64,000 nucleotides of DNA, taken from assembly GCA_944321435.1 (NCBI GenBank), contig CALULH010000010.1, forward strand, positions 1-64,000, given 5' to 3'. The notes below the pieces were generated by a model. It saw nothing but the letters and a program-made list of their open reading frames with translations, was not told the DNA's origin and searched no databases. This DNA comes from an uncultured Coriobacteriaceae bacterium (GTDB lineage Bacteria > Actinomycetota > Coriobacteriia > Coriobacteriales > Coriobacteriaceae). Positions 19,279 through 28,528 of this stretch are shown here, piece by piece. Position 1 is the stretch's first letter. Each line of letters begins with the position of its first letter. The position numbers and the translations under genes are program-made.

Positions 19279-20109
19279 ATGATCTTCTTCTCAGACCTGG
19301 ACGGGACGTTTGTCACCTCCGACAAGCGCATCACCGCCGAGAACCTGCGCGCGCTCGACGCCGTGGCCGCGCGCGGACTCGAGTTCATACCGTGCACGGG
19401 ACGCTGCGCGTCGGGCGTGCCGAAGGAGCTTCTCGCCCATCCGGCCGTGCGCCACGTGGTGGCCGCCAACGGCGCGGTGGTGAACGCCGTCGGAGAGGAC
19501 GGCTCCATTGAGCCAGGCGCCTTGCACCGCGTTGACCTGGGGGCCGAGCGCGCGCAGCGGCTGTACGAGCTGTCGCGCCGGTTCGACATGACCTTCGACG
19601 TCTTTGCCGACGGCAACGTCTACACCGAGCGCGCCGATTACGAGCGCATTCCCGAGTTCGTAGAGGACGCGTCCACGCGCAAGCTGGTCTACGCGCTGCG
19701 CACGCCCGTCGACGAGGCCATGCCCGCCTTCCTGAGGCACCCCGCGCATGTAGAGCGCATCTCGATGAGCTGGAAGAACGCGGCGGAGGCCGACGCGGTG
19801 CGCGCCGAGGTTGCGCGCGACCCCAGCCTGGTCTGCGTGAGCTCCACCGTGTTCAACCTTGAGATCTCCGATGCGGGCGGGACCAAGGGCACGGCGCTCT
19901 CCTGGCTGTGTGGGCACCTTGGCGTGCCCGTGGCCGATGCCTACGCCTTTGGGGACAACATCAACGACCTGAGCATGATTCAGGCGGCCGGTCATGGCGT
20001 GGCCATGGCGAACGCGCTGCCCGCCGTAAAGGCGCAGGCCAACGCCGTGGCGGGGTCCTGCGACGAAAGCGGCGTGGGCCGCTTTATCGAGCGCGTGCTG
20101 CGCGGCTAA
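19279..20109 (+). CDS. HAD-superfamily (Cof-like) phosphatase
   Basis: This 276-residue protein is a second Cof-type HAD phosphatase. Nucleophile motif DLDGTFVTSDK lies at residues 6-16, motif II around PCTGR, the motif III lysine in GGTKGTALSW and motif IV is GDNIND. A cap domain occupies about residues 80-190. ATG 19279 follows CGAGGAGGCGG. It shares overall plan but little sequence with the HAD protein at 15258, so it is probably a separate paralogue with another substrate. Its own promoter (TATAAT at 19230) makes it monocistronic. Confidence 0.92.
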   Translation: MIFFSDLDGTFVTSDKRITAENLRALDAVAARGLEFIPCTGRCASGVPKELLAHPAVRHVVAANGAVVNAVGEDGSIEPGALHRVDLGAERAQRLYELSRRFDMTFDVFADGNVYTERADYERIPEFVEDASTRKLVYALRTPVDEAMPAFLRHPAHVERISMSWKNAAEADAVRAEVARDPSLVCVSSTVFNLEISDAGGTKGTALSWLCGHLGVPVADAYAFGDNINDLSMIQAAGHGVAMANALPAVKAQANAVAGSCDESGVGRFIERVLRG

Positions 20110-20216
20110 CAGGCGCTCTCCACGCCGGCGTACAAGCGCGGCGCGGACGAGCTGCGCCACCGTGAGCAAGGCCTACGGTGGCGCATGGCGCAATGCGCCG
20201 CGCTTTACCCACTCCC

Positions 20217-22043
20217 TCAGCAGCAGCCCGCGTACTGGAACGTGCGCACGTCGAAGACGCCCTCGGGGCGGATGCGCAGCGTGGGGATAACCGGAAGCGG
20301 CAGGAAGATGAGGCCCATCAACGGGTCGACCGGCGGCTCGACGCCCATGCCGCGCACCGCCCGCACAAAGGCGTCGTGCTCGGCGGCCACCGCGGCGGCG
20401 TCCTTGTCGCCCATCAGACCCCCCAGCGGAAGGTCGAGCCGCGCCACCACGTTGCCGCCGCTCACGGCCACCGCGCCTCCCTGCCCCACCGCGTTGACCG
20501 CGGCCAGCATGTCGGCGGGGTTATCGCCCACCACGCAGACGTTGTGGCTGTCGTGGCCGATCGTGGCTGCAACGGCCCCCTGTGCGACGTTGTAACCGCT
20601 CACCCAGCCGCGGCCGATGTGCTTGCCCCAAAGGTCCTTCTCGCCCGCGCCCTGGTCCTGCGCCGCCGCCCCACGGCCATGGCGCTCGATCAACACCAGG
20701 CGGCGCAGGCCGTCGGCGCTCTGGGCGCGCACCTCGGCCGTGATGGCGTTGGCCGGCGTCACGCCGATGACGGGCATCGCCGGATCGAAGGCGTAGGCAA
20801 ACGTGTCCTCGGTGAGCCGGGGCAGTTTGACGCTGCCGCGCAGGAGCTCCTCCAGGCGCTCGACCTCCGCAGATGCCGGGGAGATCTCCCCCACAAAGGA
20901 GCCCCTCTCGGCAACCAACGCGCCCGCCGCGTACACCTGCGCGGGCGGATTGGCAAAGGAAAGGTCGTCGAGCACCAGCAGATCCGCGCGCTTGCCCGGG
21001 GCGACGGAGCCCACGAGCGCGCCGGCGCGCCCGCAGCCATGGTCGAGCCCGAAGGCCTCGGCCGTCGACAGCGTCCCCATGGCAAGGGCGTCCAGCGGGT
21101 CGATGCCCTTCTCGATCGCCAGGCGCACGGCGTTGTCGATCATGCCGGTGGCGAGCGCGTCCGAAGGCGCGCGGTCGTCGGTCGCCAGGCAGCAGCGGCG
21201 CGCACGGGCCGGATCGTCGAGCACCAGCGGGGCCAGCGCCTCGAGGTCATGGCTGCAGGTGCCCTCGCGCAGCATGATGTACATACCGCGCGACAGCTTG
21301 TCCAGGGCCTCATCAGGATTGGTGCATTCGTGGTCGGCCATGATGCCGGCAGCGGCATAGGCGTTGAGCTCGGGTCCGGCCACCAAGGGCGCATGGCCAT
21401 CGGTCATGCCGCTCGCCGTCAGCGCCGCCGCATCGATGCGCGCGAGCGTCTCGGGGTCCGCGCCCGTCACGCCCGGCATGTTCATCATTTCGCCCAGGCC
21501 GAAGATGTCTTCGGGGTACTGGGCGAAAAACGCCTGCATGTCGGCCGCGGTGATGCTGGCTCCCGCCTGCTCGTCAGGCAGGGCGGGCACGCAGCTGGGC
21601 ATCATGAAGCGGGCGTTGAGCGGGGCGCGGCGAGCGTCCTCGATCATGAAGCGCAAGCCGTCCAAGCCGCAGACGTTGGCGATCTCATGGCTGTCCGCAA
21701 TGGCGGTGGTGGTGCCGCGCGCCAGCGCCATCTTGGCGTACTCGGCCGGGCGCACGTTGGAGCTCTCCATGTGCAGGTGGCCGTCGATGAGGCCGGGCGC
21801 CAGGTAGCGGCCCTGGCAGTCGATCACCTGAGCGGCCTGCGCCGCGTAGATGCCGCCGGATTCCGCGTCGTCGTCGCGGCCGGCAAAGAGCACGGCCACG
21901 ATCTCGCCGTCCTTCACGGCGACCGAGCCCGCCACCACGCGGTGCCCGTACACGTCCACGATCCGCGCGTGGGCGAACACCGTGTCCACCGGCACGCGCC
22001 CCATGGCCGCGTCGATGCGCGCGGCGATCTTCTCGACTGACAT
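20217..22043 (-). CDS. ade: Adenine deaminase
   Basis: This 608-residue amidohydrolase is adenine deaminase, which converts adenine to hypoxanthine and ammonia for purine salvage. The metal site is seen as GLIDGHLHMESSNVRPAEY, followed by ADSHEIANVCG and the late block IGHDSHNVCVVGDNPADM typical of the adenine deaminase C-terminal domain. Length fits the family (about 580-600). ATG 22043 has AGGGGG upstream, while the ATG at 22070 has no ribosome site. It appears to be a single-gene unit facing away from tyrS, with no purine transporter beside it. Confidence 0.93.
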   Translation of the reverse strand: MSVEKIAARIDAAMGRVPVDTVFAHARIVDVYGHRVVAGSVAVKDGEIVAVLFAGRDDDAESGGIYAAQAAQVIDCQGRYLAPGLIDGHLHMESSNVRPAEYAKMALARGTTTAIADSHEIANVCGLDGLRFMIEDARRAPLNARFMMPSCVPALPDEQAGASITAADMQAFFAQYPEDIFGLGEMMNMPGVTGADPETLARIDAAALTASGMTDGHAPLVAGPELNAYAAAGIMADHECTNPDEALDKLSRGMYIMLREGTCSHDLEALAPLVLDDPARARRCCLATDDRAPSDALATGMIDNAVRLAIEKGIDPLDALAMGTLSTAEAFGLDHGCGRAGALVGSVAPGKRADLLVLDDLSFANPPAQVYAAGALVAERGSFVGEISPASAEVERLEELLRGSVKLPRLTEDTFAYAFDPAMPVIGVTPANAITAEVRAQSADGLRRLVLIERHGRGAAAQDQGAGEKDLWGKHIGRGWVSGYNVAQGAVAATIGHDSHNVCVVGDNPADMLAAVNAVGQGGAVAVSGGNVVARLDLPLGGLMGDKDAAAVAAEHDAFVRAVRGMGVEPPVDPLMGLIFLPLPVIPTLRIRPEGVFDVRTFQYAGCC

Positions 22044-22233
22044 AGGCCCCCTATCCGCGGGTAGCAGCACCCGCCTCGCGCGCTCCCCGCGTCAAGCGCG
22101 GGCGGCGCTGTTATCGCACATACGCCATCATACCCCCGGCGCAAGCCCGCTAGCCGCGCAAGCCCGCGTCAGGCAGCCCGCATCAGGCAGGCGCGCGGCG
22201 CGCAGGCGCCCTTCTCGCCATCCCTGCCCAAAC

Positions 22234-22302
22234 AAAATCGCACCGAAGACATCGCTTTTCGGCGTTTCGAGCCGAATTCTGATGCCTTCGGTGCGATTAT
22301 TC
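22234..22302 (-). terminator. AATCGCACCG-family hairpin, terminator of tyrS
   Basis: The stem CACCGAAGACATC/GATGCCTTCGGTG with AAAATCG/CGATTATT outer ends follows the tyrS stop by 58 bases. On the minus strand it ends in GCGATTTTGTTTGG, a usable T-rich tail. An inner stem TCGGC/GCCGA sits in the loop. The element is homologous along its whole length to the one at 52737, with the loop in the opposite orientation. Confidence 0.75.
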
Positions 22303-22359
22303 TGAGCGTGAGGGGCCGGGGACCGCGCGGCCCCGCGGCACCGTGCCCTGCGGCGCCGT

Positions 22360-23574
22360 CTAACCCAGGCGCGCGAACTTGCGCTTGCCCACCTGCAGCA
22401 CGGTGCCCGGGGTCAGGAGCGCCGGATCCACGTTGTAGCTCTTGGGCGCAACGGGCTGCTGGTTGATCTTGACGCCGCCGCCGTCGATCAGGCGACGCGC
22501 CTCGGAGACGCTCGGGGCCAAGCCGGCTTCCTTGAGCACGCCGGCAAGGTAGACCAGGCCCTCGTCGTTCACCGTCAGGTCAACCGCCACCTCGGCGATA
22601 TCCTCGGGCAGCTCATCCTGCTTGAACACGCGGTCGAAGGCGGCCTTGGCCTCCTCGCCCGCACCGGCGCCGTGGTAGGCGTCCACGATGTTGACGGCCA
22701 GCGCGCGTTTGAGCTCGTAGGGATCGGCCGAGCCGTCGGCCAGTGCGGCGTCGATCTTATCGACCTCGTCAACGGAAAGCGTGGAGGCCAGGCGGTAGTA
22801 CTTGCCGATCATCTCGTCCGGAATGGACATGATCTTGCCGAACGCATCCGCCGGCTCGTCGGTAAGGCCCACGTAGTTGCCGTAGGACTTGGACATCTTG
22901 CGCACGCCGTCGGTGCCCTCCAGAAGCGGCATGGTGAGCGCCACCTGCGGCTCCATGCCCATCTTCTCCATGAGCTCGCGGCCGGCCAGCAGGTTGAACA
23001 GCTGGTCGGTGCCGCCCATCTCCACGTCAGCCTTGATCTGCACCGAATCGAAGGCCTGCATAACGGGATAGAGGAACTCGTGCAGGGCAATGGGCGTCTG
23101 GGACTGGTAGCGCTTGGTGAAGTCGTCGCGCTCCAGGATGCGCGCCACGGTGAACTTGCTGCAGAGCTCCAAAAGCCCCTTGAGGTCGAGCGAGAGGATC
23201 CAGTCGGCGTTATGCACGATGGTGGTCTTCTCGGGATCGAGGATCTTCATGGCCTGCGACACGTAGGTGGCGGCATTGGCCTCGACCTGCTCCTGCGTGA
23301 GCTGCGGGCGCGTGGAGTTCTTGCCGGACGGATCGCCGATAAGCGCCGTGCCGTTGCCGATAATAAGGGTCACCTTGTGGCCCAGGTCCTGGAACTGGCG
23401 CATCTTGCGCAGCGGAACCGCATGGCCCAGATGCAGGTCGGGGCTGGTGGGGTCCACGCCCAGCTTGATGTTGAGGGGCTCGCCCTTCTCGAGCTTCTTG
23501 CGCAGATCGGCCTCGGGCACGATCTGGGCCACGCCCGACTTAATGATGCGAAGCTGCTCGTCTACTGGTAGCAC
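22360..23574 (-). CDS. tyrS: Tyrosyl-tRNA synthetase
   Basis: This 404-residue protein is a class I tyrosyl-tRNA synthetase of the TyrZ (TyrRS2) type. The HIGH-like motif is HLGH in SPDLHLGHAVPL, KMSKS is present exactly (RKMSKSYGN), and an S4 RNA-binding domain ends the protein (SVSEARRLIDGGGVKINQQ). The GTG at 23574 is chosen because GGGAGG lies seven bases upstream and the length then fits the family; the ATG at 23634 has no ribosome site. No T-box leader is apparent in the 207-bp upstream gap. Confidence 0.96.
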   Translation of the reverse strand: MLPVDEQLRIIKSGVAQIVPEADLRKKLEKGEPLNIKLGVDPTSPDLHLGHAVPLRKMRQFQDLGHKVTLIIGNGTALIGDPSGKNSTRPQLTQEQVEANAATYVSQAMKILDPEKTTIVHNADWILSLDLKGLLELCSKFTVARILERDDFTKRYQSQTPIALHEFLYPVMQAFDSVQIKADVEMGGTDQLFNLLAGRELMEKMGMEPQVALTMPLLEGTDGVRKMSKSYGNYVGLTDEPADAFGKIMSIPDEMIGKYYRLASTLSVDEVDKIDAALADGSADPYELKRALAVNIVDAYHGAGAGEEAKAAFDRVFKQDELPEDIAEVAVDLTVNDEGLVYLAGVLKEAGLAPSVSEARRLIDGGGVKINQQPVAPKSYNVDPALLTPGTVLQVGKRKFARLG

Positions 23575-23782
23575 TGCAAAACCTCCCGAATTCGTAGCAC
23601 CCTCGCCTACCGGGCAGGCGGTGCTTGGCAGCATAGAAACTTCTTTATTTTAACGGATGCGGGCGAGAAGCGCAGGGGCGCAATCGCACTGCGCGGACAT
23701 AACCGCCCGCCCGTTGGGTGCGGCCCGCCTCCGGACGCGGGCGCAGGCGGCGAGGAACGCGTGGCGAGACGCAGGCCGAGGG

Positions 23783-24607
23783 CTAATCCTCCCGAGTGCG
23801 GATGTAGATCTGCTTGTCGATGGGAGCCGCCTCGTAGTTGCCGAGCGACTTCACGAAGCTCGTGAGCTTTTTGAAGCCGAAGTTGCGCACGTCAAAGTCC
23901 GGCAGGCGCTTGCCCAGCTGGTCGCCCAGAAGGCCGGAGGACACCCAGCCGTCGTCGTCGGAGAACTGGTCGATGATGGCGTCGATCACGCGCCGCACGC
24001 GCTTGAGGTCACGCCGGCGGTCGCTCTTGGGGCTGTCGGCGCCCGCGCCGCCGCCTTGCGCCGCCTGCCCGCGCCCGGGGCTCGCACCGCCCGCCGCCGC
24101 GCGCGCCTTTGCCGCCGCGGCCCGCTCGGCCTCCTCGCGGCGGCGCTCCTCGCGCTCCTCGGCCTGCTGCTGGGCGTAGAGCAGGTCCAGGTACTTGAAC
24201 TGGTTGCACGCGCTGATGAACGGCTCGGGGGTTTTCTCCTCCCCCATGCCTATGACCTGCATTCCGCTCTCGCGCAGGCGCGCCGCCAGCCGCGTGAAGT
24301 CGGAATCGCTCGACACCAGGCAAAAGCCGTCCACGGTGTCGGAGTACAGGATGTCCATGGCGTCGATGATCATGGCGGAGTCGGTGGCGTTCTTGCCGGT
24401 GGTGTAGCTGTACTGCTGCATGGGGATGATGGAGTTCTCCAGTAGCACGCTCTTCCACGACGCCAGCCGGCTGCTGGTCCAGTCGCCATAGATGCGCTTG
24501 TACGTGGCGATGCCGTTGTTGGCGGTCTCGTCCAGGATGATCTTGATGTAGCGGTCCGAGATGTTGTCGGCATCTATGAGGATCGCGAACCTGAGCTCGT
24601 TTTCCAC
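23783..24607 (-). CDS. NYN-domain (LabA-like) protein with OST-HTH/LOTUS domain
   Basis: This 274-residue protein joins an N-terminal NYN domain, a PIN-like nuclease fold, to a C-terminal OST-HTH (LOTUS) RNA-binding domain. Acidic residues of the NYN site are seen in AILIDADNIS, ATDSAMIIDAMD and LVSSDSDFTRLA. A basic Ala/Arg/Glu-rich coiled linker (about 145-200) leads to RRVIDAIIDQFSDDDGWVSSGLLGDQLGKRLPDFDVRNFGFKKL. The GTG at 24607 follows GAAAGGA; upstream frame extension reads through the palindrome at 24650 and is rejected. A role in RNA decay or silencing is likely from the family but untested. Confidence 0.9.
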   Translation of the reverse strand: MENELRFAILIDADNISDRYIKIILDETANNGIATYKRIYGDWTSSRLASWKSVLLENSIIPMQQYSYTTGKNATDSAMIIDAMDILYSDTVDGFCLVSSDSDFTRLAARLRESGMQVIGMGEEKTPEPFISACNQFKYLDLLYAQQQAEEREERRREEAERAAAAKARAAAGGASPGRGQAAQGGGAGADSPKSDRRRDLKRVRRVIDAIIDQFSDDDGWVSSGLLGDQLGKRLPDFDVRNFGFKKLTSFVKSLGNYEAAPIDKQIYIRTRED

Positions 24608-24649
24608 GGGGTTCCTTTCTTTTGGGGGCTTGCCGCGAGGTTGCCCCTT

Positions 24650-24713
24650 TGCCATGGGGGACGGGTACAAATGGCAGACCCTTGTCTGCCATTTGTACCC
24701 GTCCCCCATGGCA
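24650..24713. repeat. Perfect 30-bp palindromic hairpin, GGGACGGGTAC family
   Basis: Arms TGCCATGGGGGACGGGTAC... (24650-24679) and its complement (24684-24713) enclose a 4-nt loop. GGGACGGGTAC, then A/T-rich bases and TGGCAGAC, match the element at 1512-1595. It separates the ricT-like gene end from the NYN gene start, so it could also end minus-strand transcription, though no T-run follows. Confidence 0.8.
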
Positions 24714-24787
24714 GTGACAGGCTGCCTAGCGAGCCCTTTGGCAAGGGGCGCCACCCGCCTGCGCGGATGGCGCCCCCTGGACTTTGC

Positions 24788-26629
24788 TTACTCTGCGCTG
24801 GGCGAGGTGGACGGGGCGGTGCCGCCCGCCGAGCCGCCGTTGCCGCCCTGCCCGCCGGAGCGGCGACGGCGCCGACGCCGCCGATTGCTCGTTCCCTGCT
24901 CGGCTGCGGGAGCCTGCCCAGAAGCGGGCTTATCGGTCGTTGGGCGAGAAGCGCGCGGGGCGTCCGCAGCGTCGTCGCGGCCCGGTGCCTGGCTCTGCGC
25001 GCTGCGCGTATGCCTGCGGCGCGGGCGATCGGCGCGCGGGGATTCGGCGTCCGGGCGAGCCTCGCGGTCGGCGCGCTTATCGCCGCCCTTGTCTCCGGGA
25101 CGGCGGCGCGCCACGCGCACGTCGGACTGCGCCAGCTCCTCGGCTACGGACATAACCTGCGGCTTTGCCCCGCGCTGACCGCGCTGGTCTGCGCCGCGCT
25201 TATCCGCGCGGCCCTCTGCCGGCCGCTGCCCCTCGCGAGCCTGAGCGCCCTCCGCGCCGCGCGCGGACTTGTGCCGGCGCCGACGCTTGGAAGCGCTCCC
25301 CTGCTCGGATGCCGCACGGCCGTCAGCCGCGGGCGCCGGGGCGGCAGAGCGTTCGGCCCCGCGCCCGCGGCCGGCCTCGGTACGGTCGCGCGCGGCGTCC
25401 TTCTCGCCCGCGCCCCTGCGGCTGCGACGCGCCTCCTTCTGGGCCGCCTCGGCAAAGGCCCGGTCCAAGTCCTCGCCCGACACGTGGCGACGGCGACGGC
25501 GCGTCGGCTTCTCGCCCGCAGCCTCGGCGCCGGCGGCCGGAGCGTCGGCGTTGCGGCGGCGCGGCGCGCGGGATTGCTGCCCGCCCCGCTGCCCTCCGCG
25601 GCCCGCGGCGGCCTCGGCTTCCTCGCGCTTGCGGCGGCGGCGCGGCGTGGGCCCGGAGCTCGCAATGCGATCGGACGCGTCCATCCCCGGCTGGGCAACG
25701 CGGCCTTCGGCGCGGTCGAGGTCGAGCAGCGCCATGGCTATATCCGGCGAATCGATCTTGTCCAGGACCTCGCGCGGGACCGTGTCGGGACGGCACGCGC
25801 ATCCCTGCTCCTCGGCCTTCTTGCAGGCATCGGGCGAGCAGGTCATGTCCGACAGGCTCACGCGGAAGCTCTTGCCGTTCTCGAGCCTGAGCACCAACCG
25901 CTCGCGCGGGGTGTCGTACTCCTGGATCTTGGCCTTGCCCAGAGGCGTTTGGATAACGGCCTTCTTCTTCGGGGCGCGGCCCTTGAAGTCCTTGTAGGCC
26001 TCGAACTCGTAGCGCAGGCAGCACATGAGGCGGCCGCACACGCCCGAGATCTTGGACGAGTTGAGCGGCAGGTCCTGCTCCTTGGCCATGCGGATGGAGA
26101 CCGGCTCGAACTGCCCGCCAAAACGGGCGCAGCACAGCTCCTGGCCGCAGTGCGCGTAACCGCCCACCAGGCGGGTCTCGTCGCGCACGCCGATCTGGCG
26201 CATGTCCACGCGGATGTGGAAGAACGCGGAGAGGTCCTTCACCAGCTGGCGGAAGTCCACGCGCTCCTCAGCGGCAAAGTAAAAGACGGCCTTCTCGCCG
26301 CCAAAGAGGTACTCCACGGCAACAGGCTTCATATCCAGCTTGTTCTTCTCGACCAGGCGGCGGAAGTCATGCATGGAATCCTCGCCGCGCTCGGCCAGGC
26401 CCTCGGCAAAATCCAGGTCCTCGTCGCTGGCGATGCGCAGCACCGGCTTGAGGGGCGCCGCAAGCTCCTCGCGCGGAACCTCGAAGGCATCGCGCGTCAC
26501 CAAGCCGATCTCGGTGCCGCGCTCAGTGGCGCAGATGACGTGGTCGCCTTCCTCGGCGGGCACGCCCGCGGGATCGAACCACAGGTCGCGCGAGGCGTAG
26601 GCGAACTTGACAGGTATGACTATCGGCAT
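24788..26629 (-). CDS. ricT: PSP1/RicT (YaaT)-like protein with arginine-rich tail
   Basis: Residues 1-300 of this 613-residue protein match RicT (YaaT, PSP1 domain), which in Bacillus works with RicA and RicF to direct RNase Y processing and binds iron-sulfur clusters. Conserved cysteines appear in CGQELCCARFGG, GRLMCCLRYE and DACKKAEEQGCAC. The remaining 300 residues are a low-complexity tail full of Arg, Ala, Gly and RRRR blocks, resembling RNA-binding tails of RNase E-type scaffolds. ATG 26629 has GGAAGG upstream and overlaps holB by 10 nt; yaaT also sits next to holB and tmk in Firmicutes. Confidence 0.9.
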   Translation of the reverse strand: MPIVIPVKFAYASRDLWFDPAGVPAEEGDHVICATERGTEIGLVTRDAFEVPREELAAPLKPVLRIASDEDLDFAEGLAERGEDSMHDFRRLVEKNKLDMKPVAVEYLFGGEKAVFYFAAEERVDFRQLVKDLSAFFHIRVDMRQIGVRDETRLVGGYAHCGQELCCARFGGQFEPVSIRMAKEQDLPLNSSKISGVCGRLMCCLRYEFEAYKDFKGRAPKKKAVIQTPLGKAKIQEYDTPRERLVLRLENGKSFRVSLSDMTCSPDACKKAEEQGCACRPDTVPREVLDKIDSPDIAMALLDLDRAEGRVAQPGMDASDRIASSGPTPRRRRKREEAEAAAGRGGQRGGQQSRAPRRRNADAPAAGAEAAGEKPTRRRRRHVSGEDLDRAFAEAAQKEARRSRRGAGEKDAARDRTEAGRGRGAERSAAPAPAADGRAASEQGSASKRRRRHKSARGAEGAQAREGQRPAEGRADKRGADQRGQRGAKPQVMSVAEELAQSDVRVARRRPGDKGGDKRADREARPDAESPRADRPRRRHTRSAQSQAPGRDDAADAPRASRPTTDKPASGQAPAAEQGTSNRRRRRRRRSGGQGGNGGSAGGTAPSTSPSAE

Positions 26630-27804
26630 AGAGCCTTCCTTAGATCGAACAGCATGACCTCAAGGGCCAGCTGGGGGGTAACGTTGCGACGCACGCGCCT
26701 CTCGCACTCCTCCACGCATCCGAGCGCCGCCACGGCGCCCGTCACGGAAACGCGGTCGGTCAGGCGGGCGACAACCTCGGGCATGTCGGCGTTCACCGGC
26801 ACGTAAGCAGGGTCTTGGCACGCCAGCGCCACGTCGCGCAACAGCGAGCGCGCTGCGGCAAGCACTTCCATGATACCCGATCGCTCGCGGGCCGAAAGCT
26901 CGCGCTTGTTGCGGTCCTCGAGCTGCTTCACAGCGCCGCGGCTGAGGTAGTCGGCGCTGTCGTCGAGCTCGGCCTGCTGCGCGGCCTTGAGATCCGCGAG
27001 CGGCGCCTTGACGGCGCCCAGGATCTCGCGGGCGCTGGACAGGACGTCGGCCTCGTCCGCATAGGCCAGGCCGTCGATAGCGCGCAACATGACGCGCCGG
27101 GCCTCGCGGCGCTCGGCGGATTTGAGGAACGCCGTGGCGCGCGCCGGGCTTCCGGCCACCGCCACCGCCGTGGCGGCCGCAACCTCGTCGACGCCGGTTT
27201 GGCGCACAACGGCACGCACGGCCTCGGCGGCGGGCACCATGCGGAACGGCACCTGCTGGCAGCGCGAAACGATGGTGGGAAGCACCACGTCGGCCGAGGT
27301 TCCCAGCAAGATGAACACCACGTGCTCGGGGGGCTCCTCAAGCGTTTTGAGCAGGGCGTTCGCGGCGTTGGCGTGCAGCAGGTCGCAGCGGTCGATGATG
27401 TAGACCTTGCCGCGGGCGCGGACCGGCGCCAACGCGACGTCGTCCAGAAGGTCGCGGATCTGGCCGATCAGGTACCCTGTGGCGCTCTCCGGCGCAAAGT
27501 AATGCACGTCGGGATGCGTGCGGTGCGCCACGCGGCGGCAGGTGTCGCACACGCCGCAGCCGCCGTCCTCGCAAAGAACAGCTTGCGCGAAGGCCCAGGC
27601 GGCATCGAGCTTGCCCGCGCCGGACGCCCCCAGGAAGAGGTATGCCTGGCCTACGCGCCCCGAGCTCACGGCACGGGTGAGAAACGCCTGCACACGCGGC
27701 TGGCTGTCGAGCTGGGCGAGAAGGGAGGCCGGCGCAACCTGGGACGCTGCCGGCACGCGGCTCCCGTCCGCCTCGTCCGGGGAGAAGGGTACGGGCTGCT
27801 TCAT
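26620..27804 (-). CDS. holB: DNA polymerase III delta-prime subunit
   Basis: This 394-residue protein is the delta-prime clamp-loader subunit, an AAA+ protein that helps load the sliding clamp. A P-loop-like GASGAGKLDAA, the zinc module CGVCDTCRRVAHRTHPD and the sensor region NALLKTLEEPPEHVVFILLG...RCQQVPFR are all present. The P-loop lacks the usual final Thr/Ser (GK-L), as expected for a subunit that does not hydrolyse ATP. The ATG at 27804 directly abuts the TAG of tmk, and the end overlaps the next gene by 10 nt, so the tmk-holB-ricT set is translated as one unit. Confidence 0.95.
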   Translation of the reverse strand: MKQPVPFSPDEADGSRVPAASQVAPASLLAQLDSQPRVQAFLTRAVSSGRVGQAYLFLGASGAGKLDAAWAFAQAVLCEDGGCGVCDTCRRVAHRTHPDVHYFAPESATGYLIGQIRDLLDDVALAPVRARGKVYIIDRCDLLHANAANALLKTLEEPPEHVVFILLGTSADVVLPTIVSRCQQVPFRMVPAAEAVRAVVRQTGVDEVAAATAVAVAGSPARATAFLKSAERREARRVMLRAIDGLAYADEADVLSSAREILGAVKAPLADLKAAQQAELDDSADYLSRGAVKQLEDRNKRELSARERSGIMEVLAAARSLLRDVALACQDPAYVPVNADMPEVVARLTDRVSVTGAVAALGCVEECERRVRRNVTPQLALEVMLFDLRKALCR

Positions 27805-28518
27805 CTAGCGCACCTCCCCCTCTTGGCCCGGGTCCGCGGTGGCCCCGGCGCCGAGCTGCCCTGCCAGCGCATAGGCGCAAGCGGTTGCCGGCACCGTCAG
27901 GTCCAGGGCGTCCTCGACTTCGGACACCGTGCGGGCCAGCACCGCGGCAACGCTTCCCGCGGCGTCAACCGTGCGCACGCGCGCGGGATCCGCGGCGGCA
28001 ACCGCGGCAAAGCCGGCGGCCACCTGCTCTTGGTACGCCAGGCCCTTGGCCTCCATGCGGTCGGGCTCGCCAGCCGTGGCGCGGGCGTAGGCCTCGGCCG
28101 CGGGCAGGTCGTAGACGATCGTCAGGTCCGGATGGCACCCGCCCACGGCGAGCTCGTTGGCCCGAGCCACGTCCTTCTCGCCCAGACCGCCGGCAAATCC
28201 CTGGTAGGCGGTCGTTGAGTCGTAGAAGCGGTCGCACACCACCACCGCGCCGGATGCGAGCGCGGGCGCGATGACCTCGTGCACCAGCTGCGCGCGGGCC
28301 GCCTCGTAGAGCAGCAGCTCGCAGGTGGCGCTCATCCCCTCGTTGGACGGGTCGAGCAGGATAGCGCGGATCTGCTCGGAGATGGACACGCCGCCCGGCT
28401 CGCGCAGCAGCAGGACATCGCGCCCCGCCAACTCGAGCGCGCGGGCCAGCAGGCGCGCCTGCGTGCTCTTGCCGCAGCCGTCAACGCCCTCCAACGTGAT
28501 GAACTTTCCGCGCTCCAC
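27805..28518 (-). CDS. tmk: Thymidylate kinase
   Basis: This 237-residue protein is dTMP kinase, making dTDP for DNA synthesis. P-loop GVDGCGKST lies at about residues 11-19, the DR motif in VVCDRFYDSTTAYQG, and the REPGG substrate loop in LLREPGGVSISEQIR. The last 25 residues (Ala/Gly-rich) exceed the usual 205-215 length. The start is GTG at 28518 with AGGAGGGG upstream. It begins ten bases after the topA stop, in the operon topA-tmk-holB-ricT. Confidence 0.96.
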   Translation of the reverse strand: MERGKFITLEGVDGCGKSTQARLLARALELAGRDVLLLREPGGVSISEQIRAILLDPSNEGMSATCELLLYEAARAQLVHEVIAPALASGAVVVCDRFYDSTTAYQGFAGGLGEKDVARANELAVGGCHPDLTIVYDLPAAEAYARATAGEPDRMEAKGLAYQEQVAAGFAAVAAADPARVRTVDAAGSVAAVLARTVSEVEDALDLTVPATACAYALAGQLGAGATADPGQEGEVR

Positions 28519-28528
28519 GCTACCCCTC

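Noticed and set aside
23575..23782. T-box leader upstream of tyrS
   Set aside because: The gap is GC-rich and lacks the T-box consensus and an antiterminator/terminator pair.
24641..26806. 721-codon plus-strand frame
   Set aside because: Antisense of the RicT-like gene and reads through the palindrome at 24650; no protein signature.
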